A stretch of 64,000 nucleotides of DNA from Xanthomonas sacchari (lineage in GTDB: Bacteria > Pseudomonadota > Gammaproteobacteria > Xanthomonadales > Xanthomonadaceae), in the NCBI RefSeq assembly GCF_024266585.1, contig NZ_CP100647.1, forward strand, positions 1,407,001 through 1,471,000. Reading direction: 5' to 3'. The translations under genes and the position numbers were made by a program. The notes under the pieces are model-generated. The model saw only the letters and a program-made list of their open reading frames with translations. It had not been told where the DNA came from and ran no database searches. Positions 57,192 to 64,000 of this stretch are shown here, piece by piece. The stretch's first letter is position 1. Each line of letters starts with the position of its first letter.

Positions 57192-57956
57192 TCAACCGCG
57201 CTTGCGCGGTTTGCTGCGCGGCGTCGCAGGTTTTCCAGCGGCGCTGCCGGGCTTCTGCGCCGCCGCCAGTGCGCCAGCCTCCTGCAGTTGCTGCAGCCAG
57301 GACAATGCATCGACGTAGGACAGGAAGTGCTGCAGGTAGCCGGGCGAGAGCGTGCGCATCAGCGCCAGCGAGCGGTGCACCAGCACGCCGGAATTCAGCG
57401 GGCCGGCATCGGCGGGTGCCTGCTGCAGCGATTGCCGCAGCTGGCTGCGGCTGCGCAGTTCGGTCCACAGCCGGCGTGCCTCTTCGACGGCCGGCAGTTG
57501 TGGTGCGGCGAGGCGTGCGGCGGCGCTTGCTGCCGCGGGCGAGGGCGATGGCGCAGCGGCGTCTGCACCGATTGCGCCGGCCGCCGTGGAGGTGTCGGCG
57601 GCGGCATCCATGGCGGCGCCGACGCCGGCGTCGTGGCCGTTGCTGGCGGTGGCGGCAGCCGTCGTTGGCCGGTACTGCGCCAGCAAGGCGCCGAGCGGAC
57701 CGGGTTGGGGTGCTCGCACCGCCGCATCGGCAGTGGCATCGCCGGCGTCCTGCGCGGCCGCGGCCAGCGCCGCCGCGTAGGCGTCGAGCGAAGCGGACAG
57801 CTTCTGCTCCAGCAGTTCCCGCGCCTTGCCGTGCTGCGCCTGGGTGCGGCGCGCCAGCGCTTCGAGGAAGCGGAAGCGCAGCGGGTCCAGCCGCTCGGCA
57901 TACTGTACGCGCCAGGCGGCGAGGCGGTCGGCGGCGGCGATCCGATCAGGGGGCAT
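57192..57956 (-). CDS. DUF2894 protein (candidate ZorG)
   Basis: 254 aa. Start ATG at 57956 (MPPDRIAAADRLAAWRVQY). The N-terminal helical region DPLRFRFLEALARRTQAQHGKARELLEQKL is the DUF2894 core. The middle is Ala-rich and variable, the C-terminus has YLQHFLSYVDALSWLQQL, and it ends in a Lys/Arg/Pro-rich tail (PRSKPRKRG) that could bind nucleic acid. It overlaps the OmpA-like gene by 11 bp and is the last gene of the four-gene set. My recollection is that DUF2894 corresponds to ZorG of type III Zorya, and I treat this as probable, not proven. Confidence 0.75.
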   Translation of the reverse strand: MPPDRIAAADRLAAWRVQYAERLDPLRFRFLEALARRTQAQHGKARELLEQKLSASLDAYAAALAAAAQDAGDATADAAVRAPQPGPLGALLAQYRPTTAAATASNGHDAGVGAAMDAAADTSTAAGAIGADAAAPSPSPAAASAAARLAAPQLPAVEEARRLWTELRSRSQLRQSLQQAPADAGPLNSGVLVHRSLALMRTLSPGYLQHFLSYVDALSWLQQLQEAGALAAAQKPGSAAGKPATPRSKPRKRG

Positions 57957-58596
57957 GCGGCGTCGCGGCGCTCTTGCGCAGGCGCGGCAGCGGCGCCATT
58001 TCCACGCGGCGGTTGCTGGCGCGTCCGGCCTCGTCGACGTTCGGCGCCACCGGCTGCTGCGCGCCGAAGGCCGCGGCGAAGATCGCATCGGCCGGCACGC
58101 CTGCCTCGATCAGCGCGCGGGTCACGGTCAGTGCGCGCTCGGCCGACAGCTCCCAGTTGTCGGCGAACTGGCGGTTGCTCTCGCGCACCTGGCGGTCGTC
58201 GGTGAAGCCGCTGACCATCAGGATCTCGTCGCGCGCCTTGAGGTAGCCGGCCAGCGGCGCGGCCAGGCTCTTCAGCAGCTCCCGGCCTTCCGGCTGCAAC
58301 TGGTCGGAGTTCAGGGCGAACAGCACGTTGCCGCGGATGCCGATGCGGCCGTCCACCAGGGTCACCCGGCCGGCCGCCAGCGGCACGGCCAGCGCCTGTT
58401 CCAGGGTCTTGCGCTGCTGCGCTTCGATCTGGCGCTGGCGCATCTCCGCGTCCAATTTGTTCGACAGCTGCAACTGCACGCCGATCACCCCGATCAGGAT
58501 CAGCACGAAGGCGCCGAGCAGCACCGACATCAGGTCGCCGAACACCGCCCACACCGGGGCGCCGCTGTCGGCGTCGCGTTCCAGTTCCTCGCTCAT
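57946..58596 (-). CDS. OmpA/MotB-like motor protein (candidate ZorB)
   Basis: 216 aa. One N-terminal membrane helix with the MotB-type acidic residue (VFGDLMSVLLGAFVLILIGV), then a short linker and an OmpA peptidoglycan-binding domain: FALNSDQLQPEGRELLKSL, VSGFTDDRQVRESNRQFADNWELSAERA and RASNRRVEMAPL. The Asp in GDLM is where protons are relayed in MotB and ZorB. It overlaps the DUF802 gene stop (ATGA), so channel and stator are co-translated. Confidence 0.85.
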   Translation of the reverse strand: MSEELERDADSGAPVWAVFGDLMSVLLGAFVLILIGVIGVQLQLSNKLDAEMRQRQIEAQQRKTLEQALAVPLAAGRVTLVDGRIGIRGNVLFALNSDQLQPEGRELLKSLAAPLAGYLKARDEILMVSGFTDDRQVRESNRQFADNWELSAERALTVTRALIEAGVPADAIFAAAFGAQQPVAPNVDEAGRASNRRVEMAPLPRLRKSAATPHAP

Positions 58597-61049
58597 GCCG
58601 CGTCGGCCTGGTCGGGTGCCTGACGCGCGGCCAGCTGGCGCAGCTCTTCGGTGATCTGCTGCTGCGAGAGCATGCTCAGGTCGATCACTTCGCGTGCCTG
58701 CGCCACGTAGTACGCCAGCTGTTCATCGCTGCGCGCCAGCGACTTGTCCAGTGCCTGTTCGATGCCCTGCAGGCGCTCCAGCAGGGCGGTGTTGGCGTCG
58801 CCGAAGGCCTGTACCGCGCCGGCGAACGCATCGCCCAGGCTGGCCACTTCGGTGGCGCCGGCCGCGACCTGCGCGGCGGCGGCATCGAGCTTGCCGGTCT
58901 CGGCCTCGATGCGGTCGGTGAAACGGCTGCCGACGCGTTCCAGCAGGTCGGCCGAGGTCGCCACCAGCGCGTCCACCGCCTCGCGCTGCTCGGTGGAGGC
59001 GTGGTTGACCGCTTCCAGCAGGGTCTGCAGCGTGGCCAGCAGCCGATTGCGCTCGTCCAGCATGGCGGTGTCGCGGACCATGCTCTCGGAGAGCGTCTGG
59101 CGCAGCTCCGCGACCACGTCGGCCGCGGCCTTCGGCGCCTCCGAGGCGACCTGCACCAGCCGTTCGATCTCGGCGATGGTCTCGCGCGCGTGCGCCTGGC
59201 TCTGCGCGGACATCGCCGCGGCGGTCTCCTGCAGGGTGCCGCAGATCTCCTGCTGGCGCTGCGCGATGCGCTCGCCGTGCTGTTCCCACTGACCGCCGAG
59301 GGTCGCGGCCATGCTGGCGAAGCTGTCGGTCCAGGCGCGCAGGCGCGCCTGGTCGCGGGCTTCCAGCGCCTCCTGCAGGTCGGTGTGCGCCTGCTGCAGC
59401 GTGTCGGCGAGCGCGGCGGCGCGCTGTTCCAGGCTTGCCGCCGCGGCGTCCAGCGCCTGCGCATTGCGCGTGGCGAGGGTGTCGTTGGCCTCGCGCTGCT
59501 GCGCCAGCGCCGCGTTCCAGGCATGTTGCGCGGTCGCGGCGGTGGCGTCGAGGCGGGTCGTTACGGTGTCCAGCGCCTGCGCGTTGCGCGCGACCAGCGC
59601 TTCGTTGGCCTCGCGCTGCTGCGCCAGCGCCGCGCTCCAGGCCTGTTGCGCGGCCGCGGCGGTGGCATCCAGGCGCGTCGCCACGGTGTCCAGCGCCTGC
59701 GCGTTGCGCGTCGCCAGCGCATCGTTGACCTCGCGCTGCTGGGTCAGCGCGGCGCCCCAGGCCTGTTGTGCGGCCGCGGCGGTGGTGTCCAGGCGGGCGG
59801 CCACGGCGTCCAGCGCCTGCGCGTTGCGCGCGGCCAGGCCGTCGTTGGCCTCGCGTTGCTGCGTCAGTGCCTCGGCCCAGGCCTGCCTGGCGTCGTCGCT
59901 GGCGGCCTGCAGGCGTGCCGCGGTCGTCTCCACCAGGCGGGTGGCACGCTGTTCCAGGCCGTCGCCGGCGCGTTGCAGCGTGCTGCCGAGTTCCTGCAGC
60001 AGCGCGCCATTGACGCGTTGCTGCTCGGCCAGCGCGCTGTCCCAGCGCTGCGTGGCTTGCTCGGTGGCGAGCGCGAAGCCGTTGGACAGGCCGTCCAGTT
60101 GCCGCTGCACCGCCTGGCCGACGGTGTCCTGCAGCGCGGCGGTCTCGCGCGCCACGCCGTCGAGCGTGCGTTGCACCACCGGTTCCAGCGCATCGCCGAA
60201 CGCCCGCGCGTGCGCGGCCACGCCGGCCTGCAGCGCCTGTTCCACCGCCCCGGCCAGGCGCGTGTAGGCGGCCTCGGTGCGGCTGTGGAAGGCGTCCTGG
60301 CTGCTGGCCAGGCGTTCGCCGCTGGCCGCGCTGTGCTGCTCCAGCGCCGCCATCATCGTCTGCATGCGGTCGATCAGTCCCGGCAGCAGCGTGGCCTGGG
60401 TCTGCAGCAGCTTGAACGCCTCCGTGCGTTGATAGGCCAGCGAATGCGTGCGCAGCGCGGTCGCCGCATGCAGGTCCAGTTGCTGCACCGCCTGCAGGCG
60501 CTCGCGCCGGCACAGCGCGGCGAGCAGGCCGAGCATCGCCGAGGCGGCCACGCCGGCGATGGAGGTGCCGAAGGCGAAGCCCAGGCCCTTCAGCGGCGCC
60601 GCCAGCGAGGCGCGGATGGCCTGCAGGTCGGTGGCGCTGTCCAGCGCCAGGCCGGTGCCGCGCAGCGTGGCCATCATGCCCAGGAAGGTGCCGAGCATGC
60701 CCAGCAGCACCAGCAGGCCGACCAGGTACGGGGTCAGCGCCGGCACCGGCAGCGCCGCGCGTTCGCCTTCGATGCGCAGGCGCACGGCGTTGCGCAGGCT
60801 CGGGTGCAGCCGTTGCAGCCAGCCGCCCAGATCGCTGCGCGCGGCCTCGGCATCGGCCAGCGCCGCGTGCAGGGTCGCGGTGGCCTGGCGGTAGCGGTAC
60901 AGCTCGGCGACGCCGGCCAGGTAGCAGAGGCCGATCAGCGCGGCGAAGCCGGCGCCCAGCGGGTTGGAGCCGAGATAGCCGGCGCCGATCCAGCAGACCA
61001 CGGCGAGGCCGGCGAGGAACAGGGTGGAATGGAGCAGGGTCTTGGGCAT
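58593..61049 (-). CDS. DUF802 MotA/ExbB-like channel with long coiled-coil tail (candidate ZorA)
   Basis: 818 aa. Four membrane segments fall in the first 180 residues (about 6-24, 28-48, 106-128, 155-178), including [24 protein letters not shown] and [31 protein letters not shown], which resemble MotA/ExbB TM3-TM4. The remaining 630 residues are an uninterrupted Ala/Gln-rich coiled coil. Inside it, a 40-residue unit ([20 protein letters not shown]) repeats about four times with an exact 120-bp period. A proton channel with an extremely long cytoplasmic tail is the ZorA architecture. Confidence 0.85.
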   Translation of the reverse strand: MPKTLLHSTLFLAGLAVVCWIGAGYLGSNPLGAGFAALIGLCYLAGVAELYRYRQATATLHAALADAEAARSDLGGWLQRLHPSLRNAVRLRIEGERAALPVPALTPYLVGLLVLLGMLGTFLGMMATLRGTGLALDSATDLQAIRASLAAPLKGLGFAFGTSIAGVAASAMLGLLAALCRRERLQAVQQLDLHAATALRTHSLAYQRTEAFKLLQTQATLLPGLIDRMQTMMAALEQHSAASGERLASSQDAFHSRTEAAYTRLAGAVEQALQAGVAAHARAFGDALEPVVQRTLDGVARETAALQDTVGQAVQRQLDGLSNGFALATEQATQRWDSALAEQQRVNGALLQELGSTLQRAGDGLEQRATRLVETTAARLQAASDDARQAWAEALTQQREANDGLAARNAQALDAVAARLDTTAAAAQQAWGAALTQQREVNDALATRNAQALDTVATRLDATAAAAQQAWSAALAQQREANEALVARNAQALDTVTTRLDATAATAQHAWNAALAQQREANDTLATRNAQALDAAAASLEQRAAALADTLQQAHTDLQEALEARDQARLRAWTDSFASMAATLGGQWEQHGERIAQRQQEICGTLQETAAAMSAQSQAHARETIAEIERLVQVASEAPKAAADVVAELRQTLSESMVRDTAMLDERNRLLATLQTLLEAVNHASTEQREAVDALVATSADLLERVGSRFTDRIEAETGKLDAAAAQVAAGATEVASLGDAFAGAVQAFGDANTALLERLQGIEQALDKSLARSDEQLAYYVAQAREVIDLSMLSQQQITEELRQLAARQAPDQADAA
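59448..59927 (-). repeat. 120-bp tandem repeat inside the DUF802 gene
   Basis: The word GTCCAGCGCCTGCGC begins at 59448, 59568, 59688 and 59808, a strict 120-bp period encoding 40-residue coiled-coil units (AQALDxVAxRLDxTAAxAQ). The units differ by a few substitutions, which shows recent duplication with selection for length in whole turns of coiled coil. Confidence 0.9.
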
Positions 61050-61059
61050 GAGGGTCGGA

Positions 61060-61794
61060 TCAACGGCTGCGAAGCGCGGCGAGCAGCGCTTCGATGGGAT
61101 GGAAGCGGACGTCCAGTTCGGCGCGCAGGACGCTGTGCAGGTCCTGGCGGAACAGGGCCAGCCAGGCTGCGTCGGACGCTGCCGGCGGAACGTCGGTGAG
61201 GGAGGGATCGGGGGTGGGCGCCGCCGTGGCGGCGCGCAGGCGCTGGAAATGCGCTTCCAGCAGGTTGGGCACCGTGGCCAGCAAGCTCTGCTCGCGCGGG
61301 CTGAGGGTCAGTTCCATGACCGCGTCGACCTCGGCCAGGCGCGCCATGTCCGGCGAGAGCGGGATCAGCGCATCGCGCAGCAGGCCGCGCAGGCGCCCGG
61401 TGGCGGTGAGCATGGCGCGTTGCAGCGCCAGGTAGCGCTGGCGGAACGGCGCGTAGTCGATCGGTGCATCCGGGTCGTGCTGGCGCTTGCCCACGGGCTT
61501 GCCGGTCTCCTTGGCGATGTCCAGTGCGATGCTCTCTTCCAGCGCGGCGCGCACGCGCACGCACTCGGCCTCCAGCGCCGCCGGTTCCGGCGCCGCGGGC
61601 GCGTCGTCAGCGGGCTCGGGCAGTTTGCCGTCCAGCGCCCGCGACACCGCCACCGCGCGGTTCCAGTCGATCCATTGGCCGAGCCGGTCGGCCAGCGCGG
61701 GGCTGGACGCGGGCATCGGCGCATCGCTCAGGCGCGCCAGAAGGCGAATGAAGGCCGGGCCCGGGACGGGCGCCCGTGGGAGGGCTTTCGCCAT
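61060..61794 (-). CDS. DUF3348 protein (candidate ZorF)
   Basis: 244 aa. Start ATG 61794 (MAKALPRAPVPGPAFIRLLARL) is preferred over a TTG four codons upstream. FIRLLARLSDAPMPASSPALADRLGQWIDWNRAVAVSRALDG and APFRQRYLALQRAMLTATGRLRGLLRDALIPLSPDMARLAEVDAVME match DUF3348. It is mostly helical and cytoplasmic. It is the first gene of the set, 10 bases before the DUF802 start. I recall it as ZorF in type III Zorya. Confidence 0.8.
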   Translation of the reverse strand: MAKALPRAPVPGPAFIRLLARLSDAPMPASSPALADRLGQWIDWNRAVAVSRALDGKLPEPADDAPAAPEPAALEAECVRVRAALEESIALDIAKETGKPVGKRQHDPDAPIDYAPFRQRYLALQRAMLTATGRLRGLLRDALIPLSPDMARLAEVDAVMELTLSPREQSLLATVPNLLEAHFQRLRAATAAPTPDPSLTDVPPAASDAAWLALFRQDLHSVLRAELDVRFHPIEALLAALRSR

Positions 61795-62058
61795 GCGTAG
61801 GGTCAAAAACCCGCAATTTTACACGCGAATGACATCCCCCGCCGGCAACCGCCCGCTGCGGGGCGCAAACCGTTGCGTGGCGGGCTCCGCGCGGGCCCGG
61901 GGTGGTCCAGGCGGGGCTGGCGGCGCAGATGCCGGGGGGCGTGCCGGGACGACGCGCCGGCTGATCGCTGTCCAGGCCCGCCCACCGGCCTGTGCCCGTC
62001 CCGGCCCGCATGGGCGCCACAAGGCCTCCGGCGCGGCACGCCGGAGGCAGGGACGGCG
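61795..62058. other. 264-bp gap before the final receptor gene, with a hairpin
   Basis: A perfect 10-bp stem GCCTCCGGCG/CGCCGGAGGC (62024-62033 and 62039-62048) lies just past the receptor stop and could terminate its transcript, though no T-run follows. Nearer the DUF3348 start is a lower-GC patch (AATTTTACACGCGAATGA, 61815-61832) that may hold its promoter. No gene was seen. Confidence 0.5.
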
Positions 62059-64000
62059 TCAGTAGGTGTAGCTCAGCGTGAGCATGTACACGCGCCCGGT
62101 TTCCACGTAGGCGCCATCGGCACCGGGGTCGTAGGCCATGTAGCGCGTGGACTTGCCCTGGGTCTCGTAGAACGTGGCCGAGTTCAGCAGGTTCTTGGCG
62201 GCGATGCCGACGTCGATACCGTGCGGCAGGTGGTAGGTGGCGGTGAAGTCCAGCGACTTGACCGGCTGCAGGTAGTAGTTGAGCCGGTCGCTGGTCAGGC
62301 CGAGCAGTTGCAGGCCGGTGTAGTTGTAGCTGAGGTCGGCGCGCAGGCGGCTGTCGTCGTAGAACAGGTCCAGGTTGTAGATGCGCTCGGGCGCACGCGG
62401 CAGCCAGGTCTTGCCGGGCTGGTCGGCGCGCTTGCTGTCGGCGGCGCTGTGCTGCAGGGTGAGGTTGGCGGCGATGCCGAGATTGCCCCAGAACCCCGGC
62501 AGGTCCTGCAGGCGCTTGCTGCCGGCCAGCTCCACGCCGTACAGCTTGGCGGTGCCGCCGTTCTGCGGCATGGTCACCGGCACGCCGTCCTCGAAGGTGG
62601 TGCCGGTCGGGACCAGGCCGCCGAGCGTGTTGTCGTTGCTGGTCGCCGACTGCGAGGTGTAGATGAAGCCGGTGATGCGCTTGTAGTAGGTCGAGGCGCT
62701 GAGCACGCCGCCGTTGCGGTCGTAGAACTCGGCGGACAGGTCGGCGTTGTCGGCCTTGCTCGGCTGCAGGTCGGGGTTGGGCTTGGAGATGCCGATGATC
62801 TTCTGGGTCGGATCGACCGTGTACACGGTCTCGCCGGAGATCAGGCCGAAGGCCGGACGGCTGAAGCTGCGCCGCAGCGAGGCGCGGTAGACGGTCAGCT
62901 CGTCGGGACGGTAGTTGAGGCTGATGCCCGGCAGCACCTCGCCGTAGCTGCGGCCGCTGCCGACGAAGCGGCCATTGATGCCGTCGCCGTTGGATTGCCA
63001 GGCGTCGGCCGAATAGCGGGTCAGCTCGTAGCGCACGCCGGGCAGCACGGTCACCGCGCCGACATGCAGGGTCGCCATCGCATAGCCGGCGTAGATCGCC
63101 TCGGTGCTGGAGGTGGTGTTGGCGTTGTAGTCGTTGGCGGTGTAGACGCCGACGCCGGCGGGATCGTTGACGTACTTGTAGGGCACCGCCTGCGCGCGCA
63201 CCCAGTCGCGGTCCAGGATCTTGAACGGGCCGGCGTAGTGGCCATCGAAGGCGGCGTAGGTGAGGCGGCCGGGCAGTGCGCTCAGCGGCGGGCCGCCGGC
63301 GTTGGGGAACACGTAGTTGCTGCCGCCGAAGTAGGGGCCGTTGTAGATGAAGTTGCCGTCCTTGTGGAAGAACGGGTGGTCGTAGGAACCGCGGTCGGCG
63401 TGGTCCAGCGACAGGCCGGTCTTGACCTCGTCGAGCAGGTCGCCGTCCACGCGGTAGCTGATGTCGGCATGCGCGCTGGCGCGGTTGTCGTGGCTGCCGG
63501 CGTCGTGGCCCTGGGTCTTCCAGAACAGCGCCGAATCCAGGCTGTAGAAGAAGTTCTTCAGCGCGGGCGAGCTCGGGCCGATGCTGGGATAGGTGGGGTC
63601 GCTCAGGTCGAACGCGAAACTGCCCGGGGTGAAGCCGTACAGGCTGGCCGCGACGTAGTCCGGGCGGCTGCGCGTGCCGCGGCCGAACGAGCCGCCGTAG
63701 TCGAAGCGCAGGCGGTCCAGCGTGGTCTGCCCGCCCAGTTGCAGCGTGGCCAGGGTTTCCTTGATGTCGTGGGTGTTGAAGTAGCCGCCACGCACCGCGG
63801 TCGGCTGGTTGTTGACGGTTTCCAGGCGCGCGCTGGACTGGTCCTGCTGGCCGGTGACGGCGTAGCTGCCGTAGATGGCGCGGGCGAAGAAGGCGCTGTG
63901 CTCGCCCTGCCAGTCGAAGGCGAGGTTGCCGCCGTAGCGCTCGATCTGGCTGGTGTAGACGCTGTACTTGTAGCGGGCGCTGAGCAGCGGGCCGACGTCG
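62059..64000 (-). CDS. TonB-dependent receptor, C-terminal part (runs off window)
   Basis: The frame is open from the stop at 62059 to the end of the window, about 647 codons. The barrel region carries typical receptor segments: FSRPAFGLISGETVY, YNLDLFYDDSRLRADLSYNYTG, DVGIAAKNLLNSATFYE and the C-terminal GRVYMLTLSYTY ending in an aromatic residue. The plug and signal peptide are beyond base 64000, so neither start nor ligand can be given. It resembles the large Xanthomonas receptors often tied to plant carbohydrate use, but nothing here proves that. Confidence 0.9.
   Translation of the reverse strand, partial: DVGPLLSARYKYSVYTSQIERYGGNLAFDWQGEHSAFFARAIYGSYAVTGQQDQSSARLETVNNQPTAVRGGYFNTHDIKETLATLQLGGQTTLDRLRFDYGGSFGRGTRSRPDYVAASLYGFTPGSFAFDLSDPTYPSIGPSSPALKNFFYSLDSALFWKTQGHDAGSHDNRASAHADISYRVDGDLLDEVKTGLSLDHADRGSYDHPFFHKDGNFIYNGPYFGGSNYVFPNAGGPPLSALPGRLTYAAFDGHYAGPFKILDRDWVRAQAVPYKYVNDPAGVGVYTANDYNANTTSSTEAIYAGYAMATLHVGAVTVLPGVRYELTRYSADAWQSNGDGINGRFVGSGRSYGEVLPGISLNYRPDELTVYRASLRRSFSRPAFGLISGETVYTVDPTQKIIGISKPNPDLQPSKADNADLSAEFYDRNGGVLSASTYYKRITGFIYTSQSATSNDNTLGGLVPTGTTFEDGVPVTMPQNGGTAKLYGVELAGSKRLQDLPGFWGNLGIAANLTLQHSAADSKRADQPGKTWLPRAPERIYNLDLFYDDSRLRADLSYNYTGLQLLGLTSDRLNYYLQPVKSLDFTATYHLPHGIDVGIAAKNLLNSATFYETQGKSTRYMAYDPGADGAYVETGRVYMLTLSYTY

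Overview
The window is 64 kb of very GC-rich DNA. Its gene order and gene content point to Xanthomonas or a close relative in the Lysobacteraceae (inference from pepP/UPF0149, rph-yicC, gmk-rpoZ-spoT-ridA-recG, rpmE2, gltA, ponA/mrcA-pilMNOPQ, the Bat operon, several large TonB-dependent receptors, and the intergenic GGGGAATG/GATTCCC tracts and AGCGGCTTCAGCCGC palindromes). No rRNA, tRNA, CRISPR array or intact insertion sequence was seen.

Layout. 1-4358: a truncated membrane PAS sensor, a UPF0149 gene coupled to pepP, a duplicated heptamer-rich repeat, and a convergent prolidase. 4728-10618 (minus): PilZ and DUF1631 genes, hemW, rdgB, a VOC gene and rph. 10726-11586: yicC. 11587-28134: about 16.5 kb of accessory DNA between yicC and gmk, which are normally neighbours. 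Its first half is a patchwork: a MerR/DUF2938/methyltransferase unit, a Tat-exported HisC-like aminotransferase with only the stump of its receptor, an HxlR/NAD(P)H-binding pair, fragments of an SDR and of an arylamine N-acetyltransferase, and an XRE regulator/SDR pair. Its second half (19372-27863, minus) is a complete candidate haem-scavenging system: FecI sigma factor, FecR anti-sigma factor, STN-containing TonB receptor, a secreted hemophilin-like protein of the TbpB-barrel type, its Slam outer-membrane translocator, a biliverdin-forming haem oxygenase and a YbaN-like membrane protein, with Fur-like palindromes before fecI and before the receptor.

28135-37388: housekeeping block gmk, rpoZ, spoT, ridA, recG, a nucleoside hydrolase, rpmE2 and gltA. 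37552-40781 (minus): a conserved hypothetical gene and penicillin-binding protein 1A, divergent from the type IV pilus operon pilMNOPQ (41000-45939), whose genes overlap by 1-4 bases or nearly so. 46096-53268: a six-gene MoxR-DUF58-DUF4381-BatA-BatBC-BatD operon. 53459-54748: dicarboxylate/cation symporter. 54996-56996: transketolase.

57192-61794 (minus) is a four-gene set DUF3348, DUF802 (MotA/ExbB-like channel with a very long coiled-coil tail), OmpA/MotB-like and DUF2894. It matches the composition I recall for type III Zorya anti-phage systems. The window ends inside another TonB-dependent receptor.

The two regions most worth attention are the hemophilin/Slam/haem-oxygenase island and the Zorya-like motor operon.
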